Origin: Acinetobacter portensis
Lineage (GTDB): Bacteria; Pseudomonadota; Gammaproteobacteria; Pseudomonadales; Moraxellaceae
Assembly (NCBI RefSeq): GCF_023158935.1
Contig: NZ_CP096121.1
Coordinates: 124,001-188,000, forward strand
Length of the DNA: 64,000 nucleotides
Reading direction: 5' to 3'
Every line of letters starts with the position of its first letter. Position 1 is the stretch's first letter. A model generated the notes under the pieces. It did not search any database and was not told where the DNA came from. It saw nothing but the letters and a program-made list of their open reading frames with translations. The position numbers and the translations under genes are program-made. Positions 1 to 8,516 of this stretch are shown in pieces.

Positions 1-674
1 GATTAGAGCAAGAAATTGTCCTATCCAAAAAGGTTTTAGATGGTTTAAAGCAACTGGAACGGACTCAAAAAGCAAAAGATCAGCATGAAGCCGAGATTAG
101 AGCCACAAAACAAGCTCATACAGCCACGGAAGCAAAAATACGTACAGAACCACCAAAACCTCAAGAAAATCGCTTAGAGCGCAAATCAGCGCAATCTAGC
201 CCTATTGTTCAAGACACTTCGATAAGTGATAAAAAAATTGCTGTTCGTCTTTTTGAAACTAAAGTTCGCGCTTTAGCTGAAAAAATCCACCATCAGGAAC
301 TAGAAAACATCAAACAAAAAATGGGTGAATACATGGAATTGAGTAAAAATTTACTCAATCAGATAGAAACCCATAAAGAAAATAAGCCATTCAACCCCTT
401 TAAAATCAAGGCATGGACAAAAGAATTAGATGATTTAGTCCATAAACATGACAATGGTATCAAAGCCCAGTATGACAACCTGAAAACCGATTATCAGAGA
501 ATAAAAAATCTTGGTGTTACACATGAACATTGGAAAAAAGCAGATGCTCAAATGTACCAGCTTGATAAAAACGCATATCAGAAGATCAAAGCGTTTGAGA
601 TAGAACTCAATGAGCGTAATTCAGCTATCAACATTAAAAAATCTTTAGAACAAGACAACGATAAGGGTCGTTAA
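1..674 (+). CDS. C-terminal part of a probable MobA/MobL-type mobilisation protein
   Basis: The frame is already open at the left edge (codons run from base 3) and stops at 672-674, so only about 223 C-terminal residues are visible. They are rich in Lys, Glu and Gln and look largely coiled-coil, with no catalytic motif. Long charged tails like this, directly upstream of an iteron origin, are usual for MobA/MobL (MobQ) relaxases of small Acinetobacter plasmids; that identity rests on context and composition, not on relaxase motifs, which would lie outside the window. An internal ATG at 321 is in the same frame but there is no reason to start there. It would be the nicking enzyme of a mobilisable plasmid if the N-terminal part is intact. 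Confidence 0.55.
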   Translation, partial: LEQEIVLSKKVLDGLKQLERTQKAKDQHEAEIRATKQAHTATEAKIRTEPPKPQENRLERKSAQSSPIVQDTSISDKKIAVRLFETKVRALAEKIHHQELENIKQKMGEYMELSKNLLNQIETHKENKPFNPFKIKAWTKELDDLVHKHDNGIKAQYDNLKTDYQRIKNLGVTHEHWKKADAQMYQLDKNAYQKIKAFEIELNERNSAINIKKSLEQDNDKGR

Positions 675-844
675 ATCTATCCTTTTTGTCTTTTAATTAA
701 GAATATTTAAACAATATCAATATTTTATTAGCGAGTGTCTACGAGCGACACAACGAAAAGTTGCGCCTAGACTCCCTGAAAAACCGTTTTTAAGTGCCTT
801 GAATCCTAGAAAACTCATATTTCCATGCAGACATTAGCACCTAG

Positions 845-985
845 ACCGAGCGAAGCGAGTGAAAAAACTATGAGCGAAGCGAATCCATAGTCGCTTTTGC
901 TTTTTGAAGTCACAAACAGGATTAGAAAATAACTGCCCCCACGACCGAGCAAAGCGAGGTCAAAAAGTACGAGCAAAGCGAGTAC
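845..985 (+). repeat. Short direct repeats GAGCRAAGCGA near the origin
   Basis: The 11-mer GAGCGAAGCGA occurs at about 848 and 872, and GAGCAAAGCGA at about 946 and 971, each pair about 24-25 bases apart. They lie between the mobilisation gene and the iteron origin, in sequence without an open frame. Similar GAGCGAAGCGA runs are common between genes on Acinetobacter plasmids; no function can be read from the sequence. Confidence 0.6.
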
Positions 986-998
986 ATAGGGCAGTTAT
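929..998. repeat. Perfect 10-bp inverted repeat flanking the origin repeats
   Basis: ATAACTGCCC at 929-938 is the exact reverse complement of GGGCAGTTAT at 989-998, with a 50-base interior that contains two of the GAGCAAAGCGA repeats. The right arm runs into the DnaA box. It could be a cruciform or a binding site for the truncated initiator. Confidence 0.6.
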
Positions 999-1003
999 CC
1001 ACA
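995..1003 (+). promoter_or_regulatory. DnaA box, perfect consensus
   Basis: TTATCCACA matches the strict DnaA-box consensus. It is followed at once by a 60-base run of almost pure A and T (1004-1060), which would be the unwinding element, and then by the iterons. This is the normal order for an iteron plasmid origin. Confidence 0.75.
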
Positions 1004-1100
1004 GTTTTTTTTAAATTTTTTCTTTTTTTAATATTTTTTAATATTTTTAAATATTTTTAGCTCCTCGCTATGCCTTGCTCTACGTGGCTTTGACGGGGGT

Positions 1101-1184
1101 AACTATGACAGATTGACGCACAACTATGACAGATTGACGCACAACTATGACAGATTGACGCACTAACTATGACAGATTGACGCA
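1101..1184 (+). repeat. Four iterons of a Rep_3-type replication origin
   Basis: Four exact copies of the 20-mer aactatgacagattgacgca start at 1101, 1122, 1143 and 1165, spaced 21, 21 and 22 bases, that is, two helical turns. A partial fifth motif (ttatgaca) follows at about 1188. Direct repeats at this spacing just upstream of a Rep_3 gene are the binding sites of that initiator. Because the initiator gene downstream is broken, this origin is probably silent unless the protein is supplied from elsewhere. Confidence 0.9.
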
Positions 1185-1259
1185 CTTTTATGACATTTAC
1201 AAACTTGTCATAGTATGACAATATAAAACTATGTCATAATTATAAGGTAATGTATAAAA

Positions 1260-1478
1260 GTGAATAGTGATTTAATCGTGATGGACAATAAGCTGATCAG
1301 AGCTTCTTACCGACTTACCACAAATGAATTGCGCTTAATTTACTGCGCTATATCCAAAATGCCCAAGAATGAACCTATCGACCATAAAACGCCTTACTAT
1401 GTGACCAAAGAGGACTTTATTAAGCTGGGGGTAGAGAGGTGGTCCCACTTGTTTGAACAACTAAAAGCGTATTTATAA
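1260..1478 (+). pseudogene. repB: Rep_3 replication initiator, truncated by an IS
   Basis: Starts at GTG 1260 behind an AAGG run. The first ~58 residues read as the N-terminus of a Rep_3 family initiator, including the typical NKLIRASYRLTTNELRLI stretch and DFIKLGVE. After the codons at about 1433 the frame enters the end of an IS3-family element, and a 15-residue foreign tail precedes the stop at 1476-1478. Family members are around 300 residues, so the DNA-binding winged helices are lost and the product should not start replication. The rest of the gene is not found on the far side of the IS, which suggests a replicon fusion or deletion rather than simple insertion. Confidence 0.85.
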
Positions 1479-1495
1479 GTGATATTCCGCTCTAG

Positions 1496-2080
1496 TTAAG
1501 CCACCTTGTTTTGTTGGGGTAGCTGATCATAGTAAAACTCATTTGGTGTCATTTTGTCTAGACTCGAATGAGGTCGTTTCAAATTATAAAACTCAAAATA
1601 TGCACTTAATTGCTTTTTCGCATCTGTGACACTGCTATAAGCTTTGAGATACACCTCTTCATATTTAACGCTCCGCCATAATCGTTCAACCATCACATTA
1701 TCTACCCATCGACCTTTACCATCCATACTGATTTGAATGCCATTTGATTTCAATACATCAATAAATGCATCACTGGTAAACTGGCTGCCTTGGTCTGTAT
1801 TAAATATTTCAGGTCGACCATATTTTTCAATCGCTTCATTTAAAGCCGAAATACAAAAATCCACCTCCATACTAATCGATACCCTATGCGCAAGTACCTT
1901 GCGGCTATGCCAATCAATCACAGCACATAAATAAACAAAGCCTTTTGCCATAGGGATATACGTTATATCCGTAGACCACACTTGATTACTGCGCTGAATA
2001 GCCAACCCTTTGAGCAGATATGGATATTTACGGTGAGCTTGATTAGCCTGGCTTAAATTTGGTTTGCAATATAACGCCTG
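1496..2080 (-). pseudogene. IS3-family transposase OrfB, C-terminal part
   Basis: About 195 residues of an IS3-type DDE transposase. Visible are the first catalytic Asp in WSTDITYIP, the second in FNTDQGSQFTS and the distal VERLWRSVKYEE region carrying the Glu, then HSSLDKMTPNEF. The frame runs on a few codons into the transposon end (to 2092), but the true IS sequence stops at 2080, where the Tn7-like element begins. The N-terminal part lies 28 kb away at 30172-30416. Rejoining them gives GIQALYCKPN, matching GIHALYPKPN in the intact copy. Confidence 0.9.
2076..2080. repeat. Target-site duplication, left copy (GCCTG)
   Basis: GCCTG directly precedes the transposon end TGTCA at 2081. The same five bases follow the other end at 30167-30171. 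Five-base duplication is the rule for Tn7-family insertion. Confidence 0.92.
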
Positions 2081-2125
2081 TGTCAGTTCCACAAATAAAT
2101 CAGAGTTTACACAAATAAACTAGAG
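2081..2125. repeat. Transposon left end with two TnsB-site-like repeats
   Basis: Behind the TGTCA terminus the motif cACAAATAAA(t/c) is repeated: CCACAAATAAATCAG at 2089-2103 and TACACAAATAAACTAG at 2108-2123, about 20 bases apart. Tn7-family left ends carry separated TnsB binding sites, and related motifs recur at the right end. Binding is inferred. Confidence 0.65.
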
Positions 2126-2180
2126 CAAGAATCAAAAGTATATTATCTATATGCTTTAATTTTTCCTTTTCTAAAAATAT

Positions 2181-3968
2181 ATGCCTGTTAATAATGACAA
2201 AATAACGACTATTGATTGCTTCCCAAACGATAATATTAGTCGAGTGGTTTATAGATATGGTGGACTTGTTCGAAATGAAGATAACGACTCAACTAATCCT
2301 TTTGTTGAAGTGTTATTAATTGAGATTAGAAAAAGTGATCAATGGTTGTTTTTAGATAAGTGCTCAACATTCCTTGTTCCAGTACTTGATCTTGATGCTG
2401 TTCAACATGGCAGTATTTGGGATGGAAATATTTTAACCGATCAATCCTATAGATTTTCAGGAAAACTCATCACAAAACGATTTTCTTTCGACTTAACCAA
2501 TAATAAACCTAAGAACATAAAACTTACGGACAGAATCCCCAATACGTCAGAGTACTACATTCCATTAAAAAACTATTTTCTCCCCAATAAAGTTGATTAT
2601 GTTCTACAAGGCTATCCATTCACTAAATACACCAATGACTCATATCGTAAAGTGAATCACTGCTTAATGCATTCTAATGATGGAACTCAAGTCATCACTT
2701 CCTCAATTCATGTTTTGCATAGCTTATTCGTCAATCGTAAGGATATTCGCGGACTCTTATTAGGAACTTCAAGCCAATCCATCATTAATCGCTTTTTAGA
2801 ATCTTATACAACAGAAGTTGAGAATGATAATATTGAATATAAAATAAAAATCAGAAAGCCCTATGAAGATATTGGCGAGACTGCAATTATTTTTCTTGCC
2901 AATCTAGCCTTAAATCAGCATGTTCAGACGATAGTTGATAAAATCCAAAGAAGTATGGAGATTACTGAGTTTAATCATCTTCAGCATGGCACAGGCACAC
3001 GATATCCAATTGTATTTCCGCCACACCCTACAAAGCTTTTTCTTGAAGCAGAAGGAATTTGGCTAGATGACAATAAGACACGCTTTTTTATTACTAGAGT
3101 GAAAAAATGTGATCCTATTAACGATCACATGATTGATGTCAATAAAGACCTTACTAATACTATTTCAAAACCTGATGAAAAAAACCCTCGTCCTCGTGAA
3201 AAAAGTCAAAATAAAAATGAGCATATCAATACACAAAAACCACCATCAAGAACAAGCGGTGAATACCGTAAGCGTTCTGATGTGGAAACTGGAAATACAC
3301 AAGATATTTTGAAGTATTCTTTTAATGAACCAAACAATGATCCAATTGAAGTTGGCACACCCAATCATCCATATTCAGATAAATCAGAAGAGGTTGAAAC
3401 GTCATCTGATAAACCTTATGGCAATAAAAATACTAAGATTAAAAAATCTGAAACTACAGATACACCACCTAGCAGAGATGAGCGCTTTGATATTCAATAT
3501 ATTATTCAATCCCTCCAAGAACTTGCTTCTGAAATGGGTTCTCCTCTAGAACATCTGTCTGCAATTAATGAACATGGTGAAATGATAGCGAGTATTAATT
3601 TGCTTCAAATCAAAAAACTTGTGCCTGAACCCAAGCATCCTTCATGGATTGATTATGATAAAGGGCGAAAATTATTGTTCTTAAAATTAGACTTAAAAGA
3701 TCAAAATGGATTTTCCTATCTCATCGATATACATAAAAATAAAAATCATGAAGCATTTTGTGCATTTCTTATTTTTACTCAGAATAAGTTAACAAGCGAA
3801 CAAATTAAAAAAATCTGTATTGAACTAGAAAGTGCCAAGGGAATAAAAAAATGGGCACTCTACTGTGATAGTTTCATTCATAAAATGATTGCAATAAAAC
3901 ATTTATACGCAACACCAGATGAATGGAAAAATCGCTTTAAAAACTTGTTCATCAGCTTACAGAAGTAG
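2181..3968 (+). CDS. tnsE: TnsE-like target-selection protein
   Basis: 595 residues starting at an ATG 100 bases inside the left end. I see no strong motif, but the layout resembles Tn7 TnsE (538 residues): a helical segment (AIIFLANLALNQHVQTIVDKI, near residue 240), then a PIVFPPHPTKLFLEAEGIW block followed by a charged, disordered linker (about residues 320-430) and a C-terminal domain from about 435 with a strand-rich fold and a final WALYCDSFIHKMIAIKHLY region. In Tn7, TnsE with TnsABC steers insertion to replicating DNA, notably conjugating plasmids. Here it stands apart from tnsABC at the opposite end and reads inward. The assignment comes from remembered family features and position, and needs a profile search. 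The alternative is an unrelated transposon accessory protein. Confidence 0.6.
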   Translation: MPVNNDKITTIDCFPNDNISRVVYRYGGLVRNEDNDSTNPFVEVLLIEIRKSDQWLFLDKCSTFLVPVLDLDAVQHGSIWDGNILTDQSYRFSGKLITKRFSFDLTNNKPKNIKLTDRIPNTSEYYIPLKNYFLPNKVDYVLQGYPFTKYTNDSYRKVNHCLMHSNDGTQVITSSIHVLHSLFVNRKDIRGLLLGTSSQSIINRFLESYTTEVENDNIEYKIKIRKPYEDIGETAIIFLANLALNQHVQTIVDKIQRSMEITEFNHLQHGTGTRYPIVFPPHPTKLFLEAEGIWLDDNKTRFFITRVKKCDPINDHMIDVNKDLTNTISKPDEKNPRPREKSQNKNEHINTQKPPSRTSGEYRKRSDVETGNTQDILKYSFNEPNNDPIEVGTPNHPYSDKSEEVETSSDKPYGNKNTKIKKSETTDTPPSRDERFDIQYIIQSLQELASEMGSPLEHLSAINEHGEMIASINLLQIKKLVPEPKHPSWIDYDKGRKLLFLKLDLKDQNGFSYLIDIHKNKNHEAFCAFLIFTQNKLTSEQIKKICIELESAKGIKKWALYCDSFIHKMIAIKHLYATPDEWKNRFKNLFISLQK

Positions 3969-4274
3969 GTGGTTTTCTAATTAAAGAATATTTTTATACA
4001 ACCATATATGCATGAAATTACTTGGTATTTACTTTTTTCTATAAATTTGCGAAATAGAAAAGAGTGAAATTGTTGTCTATTTCGCCTATACTAGAAGTTC
4101 AGTTTACATTTCCATTCGTATTCACACACTTATGTTTTTGACTCCACCCTAGTTTATTTACCCATTTTTTTGTAAATAACTCATCACTGTCTAGTGATGT
4201 GGTGTAGTCGCTTGTGTGTTGTTTATATCACATCACTAGCCTTTATCTAAAACTATATAAATAGGCTATTTTTT
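3969..4274. other. 306-base gap with CATCACT inverted repeats
   Basis: No gene seen. CATCACT at 4182-4188 pairs with AGTGATG at 4193-4199 (4-base loop), and CACATCACT at 4229-4237 is the reverse complement of AGTGATGTG at 4193-4201. Three related arms within 60 bases, 40-90 bases before the sulfate permease start, suggest an operator or alternative hairpins controlling that operon. Confidence 0.5.
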
Positions 4275-5762
4275 ATGTTTTCCAATGTACGAGAGCAATG
4301 GTTCTCGAATATCCGTGGTGATGTACTTTCGGGTATTGTCGTTGCTTTAGCACTCATTCCAGAGGCAATTGCTTTCTCTATTATTGCAGGTGTCGACCCC
4401 AAAGTCGGGCTATATGCTTCATTCTGTATTGCAGTCGTGATCTCATTTGTGGGTGGAAGACCTGGGATGATTTCCGCAGCAACAGGTGCGATGGCATTAC
4501 TCATGGTCACACTCGTTAAAGAGCACGGACTTGAGTATCTACTTGCTGCAACAATTTTGACTGGTGTTATTCAAATTGTCGCAGGCTTCCTAAAATTAGG
4601 CGCTTTGATGCGGTTTGTGTCTAAATCTGTTGTTATTGGATTTGTGAATGCGCTTGCAATTCTCATTTTCATGGCTCAACTACCCGAATTAACCAATGTA
4701 ACTTGGCATGTCTATGCAATGACTGCTGTTGGTTTGGGTATCATTTATTTATTCCCATTAATTCCTAAAATTGGTTCTTTAATTCCTTCTCCTTTAGTAA
4801 CTATTGTTGTTCTAACTATTGCAGCAATATTCTTGGGCTTAGATATTCGTACAGTAGGTGATATGGGACAATTGCCTGACACACTTCCAGTATTTTTACT
4901 CCCTGATATTCCATTAAACCTTGAAACCTTAACAATTATTTTTCCATATGCAACAGCTTTAGCGGCTGTTGGTTTACTTGAATCAATGATGACAGCAACG
5001 ATTGTTGATGATTTAACTGATACATCGAGTGATAAAAATCGTGAGTGTAAAGGTCAAGGGGTTGCCAATATTGCTTCAGGATTTATGGGTGGTATGGCTG
5101 GTTGCGCCATGATTGGACAATCCATTATTAACGTCAAATCAGGGGGGCGTACCCGATTATCAACGTTTTGTGCAGGAATATTCTTACTCATCATGGTAGT
5201 TTTTATCAGTGATTGGTTAAAAGTCATTCCTATGGCTGCTTTAGTTGCTGTGATGATCATGGTGTCAATTGGTACATTTAACTGGGATTCACTCAGAAAT
5301 ATTCGCCAGTATCCTCTCTCAAGTAATATCGTGATGATTGCTACAGTGGTTGTCGTAGTGGCGACACATAACTTAGCTTACGGAGTCTTGATTGGGGTAT
5401 TGCTTTCAGCTCTATTCTTCGCCAACAAAATCGAACGATATATGGCGGTTCAATCTGTATTGGATGATGCTGAAAATACGAGAACTTACATTGTTAAGGG
5501 ACAAGTCTTCTTCAGCTCTGCTGATAAATTTACAGCAGCATTTGACTTTAAAGAAGCCATCTCAAAAGTCGTGATTGATGTGAGCCAAGCACATTTTTGG
5601 GATGTTTCAGCCGTTGCAGCAGTTGATAAAGTTGTCATTAAGTTTAAACGAGAAGGCACTGACGTTGAATTAATCGGTATGAATGAAGCAAGTCAAACAA
5701 TGGTTGAAAAGTTTGGTATTCACGATAAACCAGATGCTTTGGATCGCTTGGGTAATCACTAA
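4275..5762 (+). CDS. sup: SulP-family anion (sulfate) permease
   Basis: 495 residues. The N-terminal ~385 residues are a run of hydrophobic helices opening with [20 protein letters not shown], the SulP signature region, and the C-terminal ~95 residues read as a STAS domain ([21 protein letters not shown]). SulP carriers move sulfate, bicarbonate or related oxyanions across the inner membrane; the substrate here is not decidable from sequence. It forms an operon with the universal stress gene 14 bases downstream, the same pair found in AbaR-type islands. The Shine-Dalgarno is weak (TAGG). Confidence 0.9.
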   Translation: MFSNVREQWFSNIRGDVLSGIVVALALIPEAIAFSIIAGVDPKVGLYASFCIAVVISFVGGRPGMISAATGAMALLMVTLVKEHGLEYLLAATILTGVIQIVAGFLKLGALMRFVSKSVVIGFVNALAILIFMAQLPELTNVTWHVYAMTAVGLGIIYLFPLIPKIGSLIPSPLVTIVVLTIAAIFLGLDIRTVGDMGQLPDTLPVFLLPDIPLNLETLTIIFPYATALAAVGLLESMMTATIVDDLTDTSSDKNRECKGQGVANIASGFMGGMAGCAMIGQSIINVKSGGRTRLSTFCAGIFLLIMVVFISDWLKVIPMAALVAVMIMVSIGTFNWDSLRNIRQYPLSSNIVMIATVVVVVATHNLAYGVLIGVLLSALFFANKIERYMAVQSVLDDAENTRTYIVKGQVFFSSADKFTAAFDFKEAISKVVIDVSQAHFWDVSAVAAVDKVVIKFKREGTDVELIGMNEASQTMVEKFGIHDKPDALDRLGNH

Positions 5763-5776
5763 TAGGAGTTGGAACA

Positions 5777-6628
5777 ATGTCAAAAATAATTGCATGCATA
5801 GATGGCGCACTCGGTACAAATACCGTATGTGATTATGCAGCTTGGTTTAGTCAAAAACTTAACGCACCTCTTGAACTTTTACACGTAATCGATACCCCCA
5901 AAGCTCAAGCACCTCAAGATTTGAGTGGCGCAATTGGCTTAGGTAGCCGCGAAACACTTTTGCAAGAGTTGGTTGAGCTTGAAGAACGCAAGGGCAAAAT
6001 TGAAATTGAACATGGAAAAATCTTGCTCAGAGAGGCAAAAAAATATGTACTCGACAAGTTCAGTATCGATGCTCATAGTTTTCAACGTCATGGTAGTTTA
6101 TTAGAAACAGTTATTGCACTAGAAGAAGATATTCGTGTGTTGATTATGGGTAAACACGGCACTCAGACTGAATATCGTTCTGACAAAATTGGTTCGCAGA
6201 TCGAAAGTGTTGTCCGTGCTATTCATAAACCCGTATTGATTACATCCTCTCCATTCCAAAAGCCACTATCCTTTTTAGTTGCTTTTGATGGTAGTCCAAC
6301 TGCAAGAAAATGTGTTGAACGAATTGTGTCAAGCCCATTACTTAAAGGTCTTGCAGTACATTTGGTTTATATAGGAAATCCTAATAGTGAAATGCAAAAT
6401 CAGCTCTCTTGGGCAAAAGAGCAACTTGAATCACAAGGTTTTAATATCACCTTGAATACGTTGGATGGTGAAGTTGATAAAGCAATTATCAATTACGCTG
6501 AACAGCATCAAATCGATTTGATTGTGGTTGGGGCTTATGGTCATTCAAAGATACGTCAATTTTTTATTGGTAGTACCACTACAAAAGTGATCACAAGCGC
6601 TAATAAGCCTGTCTTATTACTAAGATAG
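5777..6628 (+). CDS. uspA: Universal stress protein, tandem UspA domains
   Basis: 283 residues made of two Usp domains (about 1-150 and 160-283). The second ends with VVGAYGHSKIRQFFIGSTT, fitting the G-x2-G-x9-G-S/T ATP-binding motif; the first has a looser version (MGKHGTQTEYRSDKIGSQ). Starts at ATG behind a strong AGGAG and is co-transcribed with the permease. The family supports survival under stress; no specific role can be read here. Tandem-domain Usp proteins of this size are common in Acinetobacter islands. Confidence 0.92.
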   Translation: MSKIIACIDGALGTNTVCDYAAWFSQKLNAPLELLHVIDTPKAQAPQDLSGAIGLGSRETLLQELVELEERKGKIEIEHGKILLREAKKYVLDKFSIDAHSFQRHGSLLETVIALEEDIRVLIMGKHGTQTEYRSDKIGSQIESVVRAIHKPVLITSSPFQKPLSFLVAFDGSPTARKCVERIVSSPLLKGLAVHLVYIGNPNSEMQNQLSWAKEQLESQGFNITLNTLDGEVDKAIINYAEQHQIDLIVVGAYGHSKIRQFFIGSTTTKVITSANKPVLLLR

Positions 6629-6914
6629 TTAAAGAAGGGAATAGATTCACAATCTATTCTCTAAATTTCTTATAAATTATAAAAAGGAAAAATGATGAAT
6701 ACATTGCTCTTTAATTAAGCTCCAACAATCTCTTCGTTCTTTGGCATAACTCAGGAAAAAGCTGATTGTAAAGGCGCAGATTTACTTTTACAATTAAGAG
6801 ATAGGTACTTTAGAAAAATGAGTATTCAGATTTCATTAAAACTAATTATCTTCCTATTTTATAACTATGAAATCATAAGATTATTTAAACTTCAGTAGTG
6901 GCTCAATTAATTTA

Positions 6915-7778
6915 ATGTACAAACACCAAACTTCAGAAATTCATAAGCATTATTTTGATAATCTCGTTTCAAACATTAAAGTTCAAGCGAGTGTGTATTT
7001 CACTGGTGATATTTGTGGTACACATGACTTTGAACAAGATGATAGGGAAAGCCACATTCACCTCATCAAAGATGGAAACGTCAGAGTTACAAATAATCTT
7101 GGTAAGGAAATCCCAATTGAAGAACCAAGTCTTGTTTTTTTACCAAGACCGTTTGCTCATCAATTGATTGTAAATGATCATAGCAATGCCACTGTAATAT
7201 GCGGCACTATCAAATTAGGAATCGGTGGTAAAAACCCAATTACAACTTCACTGCCCGATTTAATTATTGTTAAATTAACTGAATTAAATGGAATAGAAAA
7301 GTATATTGATCTTATTTTTTTAGAGTCAATTTTAAATAAAAATGGTAATCAAGCTGTTCAAAATCGGCTATGTGAAATACTCATTATTAAAGTATTAAGC
7401 TATTGCTCTCAATATCCACTCACCTCCAAAGGAGTTTTTTCTGGTTTAAATGAACCAAGAATTGCTAAAGCTCTTCATGCAATCCACTCCGATCCTGCTG
7501 AACCATGGACTGTTGAACGTTTAGCATACGAGTCAAATTTATCTCGTGCCCATTTTTCCAATTTATTTCATCAAATTGTGGGCAATACCCCCCTCGAATA
7601 TTTAACCATATGGAGGTTACTTATGGCACAAAAATTCCTTTGTCAGGGTGTAACGCTAGAAAGAATTGCATCAGAGGTTGGATACTCAAGTGCGAGTGCT
7701 TTAACACGTGCATTTTCTAAACATTTAGGAATCTCTCCAACCCAATGGCTGAAATTGACAGCAGAAAACTCTCTATAA
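6915..7778 (+). CDS. AraC-family transcriptional regulator with N-terminal cupin
   Basis: 287 residues. The N-terminal ~180 residues look like an AraC-type cupin sensor domain (HIHLIKDGNVRV..., PRPFAHQLIV). The C-terminal ~100 residues hold the two AraC helix-turn-helix motifs, with the second reading IASEVGYSSASALTRAFSKHLGISP. No clear Shine-Dalgarno is seen before the ATG. It precedes, in the same direction, an AhpD-like gene and a HAD gene, which are its likely targets. Members with this cupin type often sense reactive or electrophilic compounds (for example RclR); that is only a family-level hint. Confidence 0.88.
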   Translation: MYKHQTSEIHKHYFDNLVSNIKVQASVYFTGDICGTHDFEQDDRESHIHLIKDGNVRVTNNLGKEIPIEEPSLVFLPRPFAHQLIVNDHSNATVICGTIKLGIGGKNPITTSLPDLIIVKLTELNGIEKYIDLIFLESILNKNGNQAVQNRLCEILIIKVLSYCSQYPLTSKGVFSGLNEPRIAKALHAIHSDPAEPWTVERLAYESNLSRAHFSNLFHQIVGNTPLEYLTIWRLLMAQKFLCQGVTLERIASEVGYSSASALTRAFSKHLGISPTQWLKLTAENSL

Positions 7779-7879
7779 CCATACGCTCAGTATAGATTTC
7801 AAGACTATTAGTATAATCATGACGAATGAATCGGGCTAAGCTTTCTCTAACCATTCATTCTTTAATTGAGTACATACTG

Positions 7880-8446
7880 ATGAATTCACCTTATCTAAAA
7901 AATCTTGGTCCTATAAACTACGACTCTGCTGAAGGTCAACAAAAGCAACTCTTAGAGAAGGCTCTAAACCAAGTGGGCTTTATTCCAAATATGTATGCCA
8001 ACATGGTCAATGTCCCTGCGATCCTTAGCACTTATCTACATGGATATGATGCGTTTAGGAGTAATTCTGGTTTTAGTCCTGTCGAGCAAGAAATTATTTT
8101 CTTAGCAATCAGCCAAGTAAATGGTTGTAATTATTGTACAGCAGCCCACAGTATGTTGGCGGATAAAGTATCTGGTGTTCCAAAAGACATTTTAAATTCG
8201 ATCAGAACCAATCAACCAATCCAAGATAAAAAATTGAAAGCATTATTCGAGGTTGCTCAAGATATTGTCACTCACTATGGCCAACCCTCTTCCGATATAG
8301 TTAAAGCTTTTTTTGATATAGGTTACTCTGAATTACAGTTATTAAACATTATCTTAGCTACATCAGTGAAAGTGCTTAGTAATTATACTAATCACGCCTT
8401 TGCAACTGAGATTGATACACAATTTTCTAAGTACCGTATCGATTGA
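7880..8446 (+). CDS. AhpD-like / carboxymuconolactone decarboxylase family protein
   Basis: 188 residues from ATG 7880. An in-frame ATG at 7826 would add 18 residues, but family members begin near the chosen start and GAG lies 10 bases upstream. The core motif GCNYCTAAHSM gives the CxxC-x3-H catalytic set of AhpD-type peroxidase partners. Such proteins reduce peroxides or peroxiredoxins using a thiol pair. It sits between an AraC regulator and an exported HAD protein, probably one transcription unit. Confidence 0.82.
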   Translation: MNSPYLKNLGPINYDSAEGQQKQLLEKALNQVGFIPNMYANMVNVPAILSTYLHGYDAFRSNSGFSPVEQEIIFLAISQVNGCNYCTAAHSMLADKVSGVPKDILNSIRTNQPIQDKKLKALFEVAQDIVTHYGQPSSDIVKAFFDIGYSELQLLNIILATSVKVLSNYTNHAFATEIDTQFSKYRID

Positions 8447-8516
8447 ATGACCAATTTTTGATTTCACACAAAACTTTAATTCGTTGCGTCAGATACTCAA
8501 TCTATAGGCTACTTAA

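Larger units (their letters stand above)
1435..2080 (-). mobile_element. IS3-family element, left part (split by the Tn7-like transposon)
   Basis: This half carries the 3' part of orfB and one IS end. The other half is 30167-30808. The outer ends of the two halves are imperfect inverted repeats that share TTGAACAACT, ATAAGTGATATTC and GCTC blocks and match outward to about 1435 and 30808, so the edges are good to a few bases. Joined at GCCTG the two halves give about 1283 bp, close to the 1288 bp of the intact relative at 23224-24511. No target duplication is visible at the outer ends. Confidence 0.85.

Noticed and set aside
4253..4510. Leftward frame opposite the start of the permease gene
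   Set aside because: Antisense to a clear SulP gene; no site for translation.
6629..6914. Small gene after uspA (ATG at about 6694)
   Set aside because: The frame closes after a few codons. The rest of the 286 bases is AT-rich and shows no gene.
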